Assembly (NCBI GenBank): GCA_020002185.1
Contig: CM034534.1
Span: 38,855,168 to 38,919,167, forward strand
Length of the DNA stretch: 64,000 nt
Source of the DNA: Paraescarpia echinospica
Taxonomy: Eukaryota > Annelida > Polychaeta > Sabellida > Siboglinidae
Reading direction: 5' to 3'
The notes below the pieces were generated by a model, which was not told the origin of the DNA, made no database searches, and saw nothing but the letters and a program-made list of their open reading frames with translations. Positions 35,390 through 46,969 of this stretch are shown here, piece by piece (the stretch's first letter is position 1; each line of letters opens with the position of its first letter). Made by a program: the position numbers and the translations under genes.

Positions 35390-36885
35390 AAGCGCAATTC
35401 TACAACATCGCAAACAAGCTGCTGCATCGGGGTAACACAGCAACACTACCAACCTACGAATGTGCCGAATCGCTCGCCAACGACTTTGCACACTACTTTG
35501 ACGATAAAATCCAGTGTATTCGCACCACACTACAAGCGCCACATGTCCATGCTGTGAGTACCGACTTTGTGAGCATAAGTCACTCTGTCACAGACTGTCA
35601 TCTCTCTACTTCCGTGCCTGTCACACAAGAAGAAACCGCGCAACTACTGAGCAAGTCATCATCGAAGACTTGCAAACTTGACCCGATGCCTTCAAACTTG
35701 GTAAAAGAGTGCTCTGATGTCATGACAACGCCTGTTATGAACATCATCAACAAGTGTTTGCTAGAAGGAATGCCTGATGAAATGAAAGTTGCTGTCATCA
35801 CATCCATATTGAAAAAGGCAAGTCTTCATAGTAAATTTTTTAAAAGCTATCGGCCTATTTCTAACATGTGCTTTTTATCAAAATTAGTCGAGAGGATTGT
35901 GGCTATTGCACGGTGTTGATTGCCGGTGAGCGGTCTAAACCTCACAAACTGACCAGCGGTGTCCCGCAGGGGTCAGTTCTTGGACAACCACTATATATAT
36001 GACTCCTCTCGCGTCGTTACTCAACAACCATGGCATGGCTTACCATCTATTTGCCGATGACATCCAAGTTTTCCAAGAATTTAACCTGAGCGATAATATT
36101 TCACCCGCCATTGCCATCACGAAAATAGAACTCCGTGTTGCCAGTATCCGTCAATGGATGAAAACCAACATGCTAAAACTCAATGGTAACAAAACGGAGA
36201 TCATCATCCAACCGAAATCAGCAACCGAAAATGTTCTTCCTGACGGTGTAACTATCGGAAACGTGCGGGTGTTACCCAACAACGCGCCATAAATTTGGGG
36301 GTGGCCTTTTATTCCAATATGTCCCTTGAGCGATGTAACAAACATTTGCAGAAATGAGTATTACCACCTCCATAGCATATTGGACGCATTCGTCGATACT
36401 TAGACAAAGAACACACAAAACAACTTGTGCATGCGCTAGTCATTTCACGAATTGACTGCTGCAATAGTCTTCTTTATGGATTGCCAACGACAGTAATTGA
36501 GAAACTACAACGTGTCCAAAATGCATGTGCTCGTATCATAACGATGCAGCCGAAACGAGACTCTGTCATGCTCATGCTCTAGGAGCTGCACTGGCTTCCT
36601 GTGAAGGTCGCATTACTTTCAAGACCTTACTTCTCACTTTCAAATGCCTTCATGGGCTCGCACCCCCATATCTATCAGCACTTCTCTCTCCGTATTGCCC
36701 TACACGCTGTCTACGCTCCTCCGATCAGCTACTCCTTAAACAACCCACTACACGAAACTCGGCAAACGAGCATTCTCTTGTGCAGCTCCAAGAGCATGGA
36801 ATCAACTACCACTGACAGTGCGCCAATGCACTAGTGTCAATCAATTTAAAGTGGCACTGAAAACGCATCTTTCACAAATTATGTT
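35390..36885 (+). pseudogene. L2 reverse transcriptase pseudogene
   Basis: Recognisable blocks in order are QFYNIANKLLHRGNTATLP and TCKLDPMPSNLVKECSD (35655-35715), VITSILKKASLHSKF and KSYRPISNMCFLSKLVERIV (to about 35905). After a deletion come SGVPQGSVLG (about 35955) and HLFADDIQVF (36047-36075, the catalytic FADD). Then follow SRIDCCNSLLYGLP, ARIITMQPKRDS, ELHWLPV and TFKTLLLTFKCLHGLAPPYL. Frame changes separate several blocks. Motif A, containing the first catalytic Asp, is lost in the deletion. The pattern is that of the L2 clade. Confidence 0.85.
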
Positions 36886-37140
36886 AACATTCGATGATCG
36901 ATTATCATAATTATTGATACTTTTTTATTAATTTAATATTATGATTAATCTATTTTATTAGCTTGCATACTTGTGTTTATTTATATACTTTCAAGCAGTA
37001 TAGTTGATTTTACTTAGTAGTAATGATTGCAAATGTTGTAGCACGTTCGTATATTTAACTATATATTGTATTATGTTATTTATTTATGAGCATTAACCAT
37101 TGTAAAGCGTCCCAGAACAATTATTTGAATGTGTGTTAAT
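35390..37140 (+). mobile_element. L2-clade LINE, internally deleted
   Basis: The plus strand starts inside the protein and ends in a 3' region with TGTAAAGCG and an (AAT)n tail. A deletion removes part of the palm between about 35915 and 35930. The 3' tail runs directly into the perfect hairpin at 37130-37207. Confidence 0.8.
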
Positions 37141-37207
37141 AATAATGATAATAATTTATTTCTTATACCAATAAGAAATAAATTATTATCATTATTATTA
37201 ACACACA
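37130..37207. repeat. Perfect hairpin, 37-bp arms, 4-base loop
   Basis: The arm 37130-37166 (starting TGTGTGTTAATAATAATG) is the exact reverse complement of 37171-37207, with loop ACCA. It joins the (AAT)n tail of the L2 element to the inner end of the right duplication arm. Confidence 0.95.
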
Positions 37208-37654
37208 CATGAACAAAATATTAACCAACGACGATCTCCACGTGTCAAATTGGGTTGGATTTAGGGCAGGGCAGACGGGGCAGTTACCCAGGGGCCCCCA
37301 CAATATAATAGCTATGTCAGCCTCCACAAAACGCTTGGTTAATTTCTTTTGTGTCGAAACGTTTTTATACGTAAACTGAGTACGTCAATATGATGGAAAT
37401 TCTAAATGGGGAGATGTTGTATTTTGCTATAAAAATCCCATTGTAGAAGGTAGGAAGGAGTGATAACTCTCGTGATTGAATACCCGGTCAGTCACTGCCT
37501 CGAGGGCCTCACAGTCTTAAATCCGGCGCTGGTTGGATGTCGAACAAAAAGCGTCGTAGAAGTTGATCTTATCAACAAATTAACCCACCACATTCTTTGA
37601 ATGATTGAAAATTGAATCACAATGTTCCAACTTCGTCTACATAGACAGAAACAA

Positions 37655-37850
37655 ACCTATAGATGAACTACTCTACCCTCTCACTGATATGATGGTTGGC
37701 AACATACATCTGGGTCAAACCTATAGATGAACCACACTACCCTCTCACTGATATGATGGTTGGCAACGTACATCTGAGTCAAACCTATAGATGAACCACT
37801 CTACCCTCTCACTGATATGATGGTTGGCAACATGCATCTGGGGTCAATTC
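37655..37850. repeat. 64-bp satellite, about 3 copies, inverse
   Basis: This is the same unit as at 25806-28729 but on the opposite strand. The flanks on both sides match the flanks of the long array. Confidence 0.95.
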
Positions 37851-38460
37851 GTGCAGTTGCAAGATTATTTGTAGTGATGACAACCCTTACACGCAACAAG
37901 CAGAAGATGCCGAAACAATTACATACAGTAATCCATTTTCCTATATTTTACGGAAGTCAAATGACTAATCAGCAATGACCTGTGTCTGTGCTAGAGGCGG
38001 TCGGCGAGGTCGGATGCCTCGTAAGGATAACATGGTGCATATATCACGCCAGCCTCTAGTCTACTCCCGGTAGACGCCTTTGATCTACTGCCAATGTATC
38101 CAACATCGCAGCCGACCTCAGCTGTATCTATCTTGTTTACGGATTTATTGACATTTCTCTGAAATCTGACCTATATATATATATCGGCGTATCGTTTCTC
38201 TGCAGTGTCCCACAGTGAGTTCTGCTTCGTCCAGAAATATTTGCGAAAATAATCGTTGGCACAGCACAAAACAATTAACAACGACGACGGTGCCTTCCGT
38301 TTCTCAACAATAATCACGGTCTGGTAACAATATACACTGACCGTCGCTAATAGGGAGATTGGACGGTAGTTTGTATTACCATACAATCAAGTAAATGGTG
38401 ACTGCATGGACGAAAGTTGAAGTTGGGAGACAAGTGCATATCGCGTAAGCTCAGGGAAAG

Positions 38461-38890
38461 GTGCTTTGTTCATGTAGGACGCCAGCGTACATGTCTGGCC
38501 TAGAGACTACGGCAATGACAGAAGCAAGAGGAGAGGGCACAGATGTGTGTAAACAACTGGTTCAGAAGAACTGTGGGAGTGAAGAGAATCGACAAGCTAA
38601 GAATGAAGGAGCTGAGAGAGGTGGTTGGTGTAAAAGAAAGCCTTAAGAAGAAGCTTGTGAGGAGTCGACTAACGTGGGCTGGACACGTGGACCGCACGGG
38701 AGAAGAATTGTTGACAAAGAAAGCCGGAGCCCGTAGAGTGGAAGGGAAACGGAGGATAGGAGGACCTAGACTGCATTGGGAGCATTGTGTAAAGAGAGAT
38801 TTTGAGGGATTGGGAGAGGAGCGGAGAATGAGAGGGAAATATGGAGGGGCGTGGAGACGGTTGGTGGAGACAGCAGTGCAAGAACAGTGA
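38461..38890 (+). pseudogene. RTE-type LINE C-terminal fragment, right-arm copy
   Basis: It is the counterpart of 24275-24740. The plus strand reads FRRTVGVKRIDKLRMKELRE, RSRLTWAGHVDRTGEELL and RRIGGPRLHWEHCVKRDFEG. It continues further (KYGGAWRRLVETAVQEQ, stop at 38890) than the left copy, which has a short deletion. No reverse transcriptase palm motif is retained. Confidence 0.8.
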
Positions 38891-39555
38891 GGGGGAAACA
38901 AAAGAAAATAAACCAGACATCGAGGACCAGTATCAACGCCAGCCTCACCCCAGACACAAAGGGAAAGAAGAGGAGAACAACATGTTATACAATCGCTTTT
39001 GTTGTTGATATATAAGTGTTTCGAAGGGAAACATTTTGTGCAGATGACAGCGCTCCCCCGTCGGAGGCCTCGTGTCCGATTACTAATGAGAAAGATATGA
39101 GATAACATGCTTCGTAATTTCGCCAGGATAAAAAAAATGGGTACACTCACTATAATAAATCAATTCTGGACTGGAGCAATTTGATTCTATTAAACGGTAG
39201 ACTTGTTAAAGGCAGTCTCCCCTCTTGCCCACGCCTCTCGAGGCTGCGCATCTGGAGTACTGAGTACGCGCGCGCGTGTTTTACTGTTTCCGGTTAATGT
39301 TTCTCTACACAATAAGTATCCGACGATTTGGAACATTTGCAAGATGTATTGCTTGTTGCAACGGCAAATCGAAACGTAACTGGTAAGGAAGGTTAATAAA
39401 ATTGTCAGAGAAACATCGGAGGACAGCACTGTCTGACATCACTACAAAATGGCACGCACGCATGCACGCACGCACATTCTCGCGCGCGATCACGCCATTC
39501 GTACAAGTAGGCCGTAAGCACATACAGAGAGATAGAGAGATAAAGAGGGGGAGGG

Positions 39556-39690
39556 GCACACACACGCACATACGAACACACGCACACACGCACACACGCA
39601 CACACGCACACACGCACACACGCACACAAGCACACACGCACACATGCACACAAGCATACACGCACACACATGAACACGCACGCTACCGTG
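39556..39690. repeat. (CACACG)n microsatellite
   Basis: 'cacacg' units with 'cacaag' and 'catgca' variants stand where the left arm has a pure TG tract. Confidence 0.9.
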
Positions 39691-40343
39691 TGTGTCCACC
39701 TGACATATTGAACTATTTATGAAATGTTAAATTGATTACAGCGCACACATGTGAATTTGTGTAATGTAAATGATCCAGTGTTTAACACCGCGACATTAGA
39801 ATATGGCAGTACTTATATTGCACAGCTATTTCCGACAAAAACACTCCGGACATTTTCAATTTGATAATTTTCTTTACAACTTGAATATTTTGTGGATACC
39901 ACTTTCAAATAATTATTACGAACGCTGTTGTGGGCTTATTATAAGTAATATTGTGAACTTTACACGTTCAACTTATTTATTCCATTCTAAAGAATGTGAT
40001 ATTGAAACATGTGAGGAACAGCCTCGGTTTAGTGCAAGCCCACAAATGTACGTAGAAGGCCTAAGACGTTACTCGTTCGACAGGTCACGATAACAAGTAT
40101 GTTGCCTACATGATGTAACAGCAATCATTGCATGTTAATATATCGTAATGATGAATTGTAAAGGTATTATCTCGTCGATGACCCGAGAAATGGAATGAAA
40201 TCATAATTCGGCAACATGTGACTCACTGTACGTATAATCAATAATATGAGAAAGGGACTCAAATCGCATCTCACCTACGGTTTATTCACTCTGTATAATT
40301 AATGAACAACACTATAATCAACTATGTCTAATCAATGATCTGA

Positions 40344-40805
40344 TCATCATCATCATTGTGCATCCGTGGTGTCTAGTGTTTGGGCGAAGGCCTCAGCATG
40401 TTGTTTCCAAATCTGCATGCCTTACGTTATCCTCTGCCAGATGGTGCCCTTCCAGTACTCGTCTAGTTTCGCCGACCTTCCTCTGGATCGTTTCCCTTCG
40501 TAATGTCTCCAGGTTGTGATACGCGATGTCCATCGGTTGTCTCCTAATCTGCTGATGTGCCCTGCCCAGGTCCACTTTTGTCTTCTGATTTGTTATATCA
40601 CGTCTATGACCTTTGTCTTCTCTCTTACCCAGATGTGTGTTTTTGTCTCCCGATATGTGATGTTTAACATACTTCTTTCCATCTTTGTTTTTACAGCTGC
40701 TAGCTTGTTCTTTGCCTGGATGGTGAGTGCCCATGTTTCCGCGCCGTATCTCATCGCTAGAAGTACGCAAGTGTTATAGACTTGTATCTTCAAGAAGCTA
40801 AGCAT
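40344..40805 (-). pseudogene. RTE-type LINE 3' fragment (second RTE family)
   Basis: The minus strand reads LKIQVYNTCVLLAMRYGAET and WALTIQAKNKLAAVKTKMER, then SMLNITYRETKTHIWVREKT. Frameshifted GRAHQQIRRQPMDI and ETLRRETIQRKVGETRRV follow. These are typical of another RTE branch. The 3' end carries the (GATGAT)n-type tail at 40344-40356, which touches the outer end of the right duplication arm. The copy is 5'-truncated at about 40805, where a CR1-like LINE begins. Confidence 0.8.
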
Positions 40806-42003
40806 AAACGTTGATACATTGGGCTCAAAAATTGATGAACTGAATATTTTAATTAGTAATCTTGCTGAATTGGATGTGTAAATAAATGTAATTTGTACAC
40901 ATGAAGCAAGAATAGGAAAACACGCAGATACAAAACTTCTCTAAGAAAAGAGGACCTGTCACATATTTATCAAATAATATTACAGTATTAAACTACAAAG
41001 CAGATAATACATACTCAACATGGGAAGCTTTATGTCTAGATATTGTCGATGCCTCGGATAAAAAGAAAACAATTTGTTATACCTACAGACCCCCAAAAAC
41101 AACAATAACCACGCCTCGATTGATTAATTTATGCAGGAATTTAATCCTGTACTCCTAGACATTAACAATAGTGTCAAAGTGTAGTGCCAACAGGCGATTT
41201 CGACATCGATCTATTGAAATATAACTCGAATGAACAATTTTAAGAATTATATGATGCTCTAACCAAAGTACACCTCCTGCCTACTATATGTCTTCCCACA
41301 AGAATGTCAACCAGAAGTGCAACACTGATTGACCAAATATACTGTAAGTCACCAAATAGTGGCATACTGGCTGCAAAAATCGTTGATCACATGGCAATAT
41401 TTGCTGCGCTTAATTTCAATATCAATAAAACATATACAGTAACTGACAAAATTAGCATGAGATCATTTACAGGAAGAAACATTGATAGTTTTACAAATGA
41501 ATTAGGAGATGTAAACTAACAACAGATCCACTCATGTCATTTGATGGCAAAGTTTCAATAAAGCTAGACGAGGTAATAAATAATCAATCCCCATTGAAAG
41601 ATTTAAAGTTTAATAGATACAAACACAAGAAGTCGAAATGGTTGACTTATGATCTCCCACGTAAAATCAAAATGCGAGATAAACTATACTTAGAAGTACA
41701 CTCGACAAATCTTAATTCGAATACAAGCAAACTAACTGAGTTAGAAAATATAACAAAAGAAGTAAGCAAATTAAAACGAGAAGCAAAGGCTACTTATTAT
41801 AATATGCAATTTTGTAAATACAGGAATGACATCAAAAACATGGGAACATACAGCTGATGTTACCAACAAATCCAAAATACACAAACCATTTCCGACATAG
41901 TTCAATGTAAATGAAACCAAGATGACAGATACAAAAGAAATAGCAACACAATTTAACAATTTCTTCATAAATATTGGACCACAGCTTGCAAACAAATTAA
42001 ACG
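40802..42003 (+). pseudogene. CR1-group endonuclease and linker remnant
   Basis: Pieces in several frames include INVICTHEARIGKHAD and YSTWEALCLDIVDASDKKK and ICYTYRPPK (about 41070-41100). Then ILAAKIVDHMAIFAALNFN (41360-41420) and RYKHKKSKWLTYDLPRKIK (about 41615-41670) appear, followed by ATQFNNFFINIGPQLANKLN (41940-42003). The last block is the linker that precedes the reverse transcriptase in CR1/L2-group proteins. At least five frame changes or stops are present. The frame is cut at the TTAA target of the next element. Confidence 0.75.
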
Positions 42004-42007
42004 TTAA

Positions 42008-43079
42008 CGGCCATATCCTGTGATAAATGCGCTGTGTTTCATAATAACAAATGATGTATGCACTTTCAAATGATGCTATTGAAAATATGTTTATGAATCG
42101 AATAAGAGCGTACAGCATAAAAAAGAACCTCTAAATTTGCCGTGCTGCGGAAACTGACTGCGGCGTGAGACTGTGTGACGTCATTAGTGGAACACAGCCG
42201 CCAGCCTGGACCGCCCTGACTGATTGACCGTCGCCCCGCGCGCGATCCGCGTCGTATAAACACCTCACAAAATGGCGGCCGGCGGGCTGAGAGTGATGTC
42301 TCTTCTGTTACCGAGACCGATGCATACGATGATCAAATATATTTTGGAGACAGTGATGATGACGTTTGAGAGATTAATGTTGTTTCTGCTGATGTTAGAT
42401 TGTCTGTTGTCGGTGCGCTGCTATACAGGCCGAGGCATGAACGTGTCGAGTGTTCGGCAACTTACAGCCTTTGTTGTTGTTGTGGTGAAAGGGCGTTGTT
42501 GTGGTACAGTTTGTACGCTTCTTTTGAGTAATTTTAAGGAATGTTGATTTATTGACATATAACTGTATTTTGAAGCCCATCTTCCACCGCATAAGACATA
42601 TTCATCGGCAGATCTGCACCACAAGTGATGTTATTCGCCGTAGGCGTAGCATAGATCGTGTCCTTTACACACAAAATATTCCATTTTCTACTGACAAATT
42701 GGGTCTTTGGGAAAGATGTGCACCGAATTTCCAGTCAAATACGAATTGCCACTGTTTCCCACAACACATATCTTCATCAATTTTACAAGTTAATGATAAA
42801 AACAGTTGAAACATAATTATAATGAAATAAAATTTAGCCGCGTAGACCATGCGACCGTATGTAGGCCGTTCCACTAGTGACGTCACGTATCTGCGCCTTC
42901 GGACATTTCCGGAAAACAGACATTTTCAGGTTTGCACTGTGACCGGTCACTGTTTAAGACCAAATTGATCAATGTTTTGGGGAACATGTGGCATCGGATT
43001 TGTAATAACATTGAATAATACACATATACAGGTATATTTACATTGTTCTCTAGAAACATATTTGGACAAGATATGGCCT
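42008..43079. mobile_element. TTAA-flanked DNA transposon inside the LINE
   Basis: TTAA stands at 42004-42007 and 43080-43083. The ends are CGGCCATATCCTGT and, read inward from the right, AGGCCATATCTTGT. The interrupted LINE frame continues exactly across one TTAA, which fixes the insertion site. A second, inner inverted pair, GTGACGTCATTAGTGGAAC (42175) and GTGACGTCACTAGTGGAAC (from the right, about 42886), marks subterminal repeats. A TTAA target is typical of piggyBac and Kolobok. No transposase core is left. Confidence 0.85.
42271..42390 (+). pseudogene. Possible acidic N-terminal stub of an element protein
   Basis: Just after an ATGGCGGCC start context (42271) the second forward frame reads AESDVSSVTETDAYDDQIYF and GDSDDDV before a stop. 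The acidic Ser/Asp composition resembles N-terminal regions of transposon-encoded proteins. It is out of frame with the ATG by a small indel and no conserved domain follows. I present it as a likely leftover of the parental autonomous element. Confidence 0.35.
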
Positions 43080-43083
43080 TTAA

Positions 43084-44415
43084 CGGGAAACCAGGCTTCA
43101 AATCATACTTAAAAAGAACAAATGATACTAACTTCCAATTTACACCTGCTAATGAAAATTATACAATACATATAAAAAATAACTTAGTCCAAAACAAGCA
43201 TGGGACATGATAACATTTCTTCTATCTTACTGAAAGCTACTTAATCAATCTCTACTTAGTGGTAAATTCTCTCAAAAATAAAAAATAACAAAAGTTGTTC
43301 CCATCCACAAAAAGGATGATGATCATAACTTCAACAACTACAGACCAATATCTCCTTTGCCATGCATATCCAAAGTCTTTGAAAAAATAGTTTATACTCG
43401 ATTATTCGATTTTCTCACTCTTAATAAGCTGCTCCATCCAAATCAGTATGGCTTCAGAGCTGAATATTCTACTTAACTGACAATATCTGAATTAGTTGAC
43501 AGAACATACTTAAATCTTGACAAAAAGGATTGTCAATGGCAATATTTCTGGATCTGTCAAAGGTTTTTGACACAATCCTTGTCAACAAACTTGAATATTA
43601 TGGCATAAAAATACTGAACTAGAATGGTTTATACAAACTATTTACTACACTGACAGCAATATGTAGAATTTAATCACATACAATCATCTTTAGAAATAAT
43701 TACTACTGGATTCCCCCAAGGTTCAATTCTAGGGCCATTGTTATTCCCAGTATACATCAATGATCTTGAAACAGCAAGCACCAATTTCTGTTCAGTCATG
43801 TGTGCAGATGACACCACCTTGTTGAGCACACTAAATAACTTTACACCTGGTCAAAATAATGACTTGGCTACATTCAACAATATAAATTCAGAATTTACTA
43901 AAAAATAACAGATTGGCTAGCAGTAAATAAACTGTCCCTGAATGCTACAAAAACAAAACTGATAATTCTTCACTATAAACAGAGACAACTAAAGAACCAC
44001 GAAATACCTAATATAAAAATCAATAACATACCGGTAGAAAGGGTGACATAATTTAAATTTCTTGGAGTAATAATAGACTCTAACTTAACATGGTTTCCCC
44101 ATCAAAATTGTATAGCTAACAAACTATCAAGGATATGCGGTATTCTTACTAATCTAAAACACTCCATACCAAAATACACCCTAAAGATAATATATTCTTC
44201 GCTATTTATGTCACACTTGAGCTAGTTTGGGGCGGCAAAATACACAAAGGAATAAACAAACTACAAAACAAGCCATTAGATATATATCAAATAGTAAATA
44301 CAATTCACACAGTACACCTTAACTTAATAAAAACAGACGACCTTTTTAAACTGTCATGCATGACATTTTTTCTACAGATATAAAAATGGAACCGTTCCAG
44401 AATACTTTAAAGATA
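43084..44415 (+). pseudogene. CR1-group reverse transcriptase remnant
   Basis: The frame resumes at GKPGFKSYLKRTNDTNFQFT and then reads KVVPIHKKDDDHNFNNYRPI, SPLPCISKVFEKIVYTRLF (about 43290-43405), QYGFRAEYST, and [20 protein letters not shown] (43700-43770). [16 protein letters not shown] (about 43798-43845) carries an ADD catalytic motif preceded by Cys instead of the usual Phe or Tyr. Later parts decay but the C-terminal end is visible near 44380. Several in-frame stops make it non-functional. Confidence 0.85.
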
Positions 44416-44507
44416 TGTTCACTGCTAATGAAAATGTATCAAATAGACAAAAAAGACAAAGAAAAGGCACCCCAACGCTTTACTGATACCATAAATAATA
44501 TTCTCCA

Positions 44508-44730
44508 ATGTATGTATCCAATGTATGTATGTATGTATGTATGTATGTATGTACATGTGTGTATGTATGTATGTATGTATGTGTGTATGTATGTATTTAT
44601 GTATGTATGTATATACGTATGTATGTATATATACATATGTATATATATATACATATATATATATATATACACACACACACATATATATATATATATGTGT
44701 ATGTATATGTACATGTATGTATGAATAAAT
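44508..44730. repeat. (GTAT)n, (TA)n and (CA)n compound microsatellite
   Basis: About 100 bp of GTAT units grade into TA/CA runs and back to GTAT-like units. It separates the CR1-group element on the left from the inverse L2 element on the right. Confidence 0.9.
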
Positions 44731-44775
44731 ATTACCAACCCACATATTATCAAAACAGTCGGTATTGAAGCTCCA

Positions 44776-45500
44776 AATAATAATAGTAATAATAATAAGA
44801 TAACTTCTACTGCGCCTAAATCCTTGGAAACCAAGCTCAGAGGCGCATCAAAACAAAACTCCATAAGCAGTATTCCAGTTGTCAACAGATGGGTCAAGGC
44901 GCTAGGGAGCAACGGTGGATAAGCAAGGTTGTAAAGATAAGTTTTTAATTTCAACTGATCTAACACTAAGAGGGAGCATATTCCAAAGAGTTGGTGCAGC
45001 AACAGAAAAAGCCCTAGTTCCAATGTTAGTGTTGACTCTAGGAACAAAAAGTAGGTCAGAACTAGATGATTGAAGTTGGATAGGTTTTCTTACAGGAGTA
45101 AGCAATGAATGCAAATAAGATGGTTGCTTACAGGACAGTGCCTGGTCGTACAGGAAGCCAATGCAAATATTTCAAAAGTGGTACAGAGCGAGAAAAACGA
45201 GGAGATCTTGTAACTACTCTTGCTAGACAATTGTGGACACGCTGAAGTTTTGTGATATCCTACTGACATTATAAAGGAGGGAATTGCAATAGTCAAGTAT
45301 ACAGCTAACAAGCGCTGTTGCTATAGTTTTAGCAACAGAAAATGACATATACCGGAACAAAATACGGCGAAGATCACTAATATGATAAAAACAGCAGCGA
45401 CATGTTTGAGATATGTGTTGTCGGAAATTGAAGTTACTAACAAAGATCACTCCTAGATTCCGTACAGAGGTTGCTGGCGTGATATACTGATTCAAAATAT
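44776..45500 (-). mobile_element. L2-like LINE 3' part with C-terminal coding
   Basis: The minus strand ends in an (ATT)n tail at 44776 and carries the same 3' block as 2243-2420 and 33818-34250. It is 5'-truncated near 45500, inside the reverse transcriptase C-terminal region. Confidence 0.85.
44902..45495 (-). pseudogene. L2 LINE C-terminal region
   Basis: Minus-strand blocks include SVRNLGVIFVSNFNFRQHIS and FYHISDLRRI, then AKTIATALVSCILDYCNSLL (45223-45495). After frameshifts SYLHSLLTPVRKPIQLQSSS and TRAFSVAAPTLWNMLPLSVR (44902-45114) follow. The order is exactly that of the C-terminal third of L2-group proteins. The palm with the FADD motif is not included, so this copy began as a truncated insertion. 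Confidence 0.9.
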
Positions 45501-45693
45501 GCTTTATAATACAGTCTGTAAATTATAAATATTTTTCATATGTACATTTTTATTTTACCTTTATTATTATTTTTATTTATATCTTATTTACCCTTCTGTA
45601 ATTATTGTATAATAATAATGATAATTATTTTAAATTACATTTTATTAACACTTATTTACATGTAAACAAATTGGAAAAAATTATATTCACACT

Positions 45694-45735
45694 ATGTGTA
45701 GTAGTAGTAGTAGTAATAGTAGTAGTAGTAGTAGA
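45694..45735. repeat. (GTA)n microsatellite
   Basis: A short GTA run at the 5' boundary of the next LINE fragment. A longer GTA run also follows that LINE's 3' end at 49091. Confidence 0.9.
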
Positions 45736-45959
45736 GATTATTGTAAATTCCGGTGCACCCCAGGGCTGTGTCCTCTCGCCGACACTTTTTTCAATATACA
45801 CAGATCACATGAGGTGTCAGACCTCCCTAACTGGCTACTGAAATTTGCAGATGACATGGCCTTAGTTGGCCTCCTGAAAAAAGAAGATTCCCTGGCAGAA
45901 TATTTTTCACAAATCTCCGTTTTGGAGAAATGGTGCGCTGACAGGTTTCTTCACCTTAA
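45736..45959 (+). pseudogene. CR1-group reverse transcriptase, part 1
   Basis: The frame reads VNSGAPQGCVLSPTLFSIY (motif B region) and, after one frame change, LKFADDMALVGLL with the FADD catalytic motif (about 45840-45880). It then continues LEKWCADRFLHL to the TTAA at 45956. The copy enters at motif B, so the fingers and first catalytic Asp are missing. The reading frame is then interrupted by the foldback transposon and picks up at 47868. Confidence 0.85.
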
Positions 45960-46154
45960 AGGAAATAAAAACAAGGCATTAGCTAAAATCCGTTTTCCAT
46001 GTGTACAGAAAGTTTAATATTGCCTGTAACATTCGAGAACATTTAAAAAATACAGAAAAATACATTTGTGGCATAAATTCGATTTTAAACCCGTCTGTGA
46101 AGCGATTCCCGCGGAAATTTTTTTTTTTTATGAGCTAGGCGATCACCTGGTATC

Positions 46155-46870
46155 TTAACGTCACACATGACTCACACTCGCAGCAGGCCGACCCTTTCTA
46201 TGCATTCAGAGCATGTTTACATGGATAATGTTGGGGTCGAAACGAGCGTCAGAATAAGTTGTTATGCAATAATCCGATGTAATACAAACACGAGTCATCA
46301 TAGAGGAACAAGCAGTTATCTTACGGTTCCACATGAATTCAATTTTATTCAAAACAATGAATGCGAATGAGCCTACAAGTCGACTAGGTTTCGCCGAGCT
46401 TGGCCCTCGGCTCGTTTTCAGAATAATTATATCGAATGCAACCAACGGGAGATAATGTACACCAATATACATACATAGCAAACATATATCGTATCCAGCT
46501 ACTGAAAGTAACGTGTAAAATCTCATAATATCACTAGAATATCGATCTATGAAGGAGGAGTTGTACAATTTATCATAACAACTGAAATCAGTCAGCGAAT
46601 TTCTGCCGGCCGTGATAGCTCAGTTGGTAAACGCGTTGGTTCCTTGGCATCTGTTTTACAATCAGGCGACGCTGGTTCAATCCTGACAGCATGCAAACTA
46701 TTGATTTTCTTTTTTTTATGTTTTCACGAAGTAATATAAACCAAATCATTTAGTATACTATGATGCACTGTTTGTAATTTTTTAATTTTTTTTGTAGTAA
46801 TTATTTATTCGCCACAAAAATGAAAATATGGTCATTATATACAACGATGTTTCTAAATTGTATTTATCCA
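46155..46870. repeat. Left arm of the foldback element
   Basis: It begins near ACGTCACACATGACTCAC and ends at the AT-rich loop. It matches 46970-47690 inversely, with high identity through the AT-rich inner part. Confidence 0.9.
46606..46692 (+). other. tRNA-like segment in the left arm
   Basis: GATAGCTCAGTTGGTAAACG resembles a pol III A box and GGTTCAATCC a B box, at about tRNA spacing. The acceptor ends do not pair convincingly, so it is not a functional tRNA gene. It may derive from a tRNA or SINE head captured before the arm was duplicated. Confidence 0.5.
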
Positions 46871-46969
46871 GACAGATCACAATCTGTTTTCACATATATA
46901 ATTACAATATATTACTGTACAATATATTTATAATTAATAAATTAGATATCCATTACATTATATTTGTTT

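Larger units (their letters stand above)
37209..40344. repeat. Right arm of the large inverted duplication
   Basis: This is the mirror of 22975-29195. The inner flank with GGAGATCGTC/GACGATCTCC sits at about 37230, and the outer flank with GATTGATTAGACATAGTT-like sequence ends at about 40344. There an RTE fragment begins. It is half the length of the left arm because the satellite is almost absent and the 465-bp block is missing. Confidence 0.85.
40802..44520 (+). mobile_element. CR1-group LINE interrupted by a TTAA element
   Basis: From NVDTLGSKIDELNILISNLA (about 40810), an endonuclease N-terminal block, to the C-terminal YKNGTVPEYFKDMF (about 44380-44415), the plus strand follows one LINE protein. 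It holds many stops. An inserted 1,072-bp element at 42008-43079 splits it, and the frame resumes directly after the insertion. It ends in an ATGT microsatellite. Confidence 0.8.

Noticed and set aside
34685..35542. Overlapping minus-strand frames of 88-129 codons
   Set aside because: Not matched to any family I know. Ordinary chance length for this composition, and they overlap the start of the L2 copy.
46606..46692. Functional tRNA gene
   Set aside because: A and B boxes are visible, but the acceptor stem does not pair and a mirrored, diverged copy sits in the other transposon arm.
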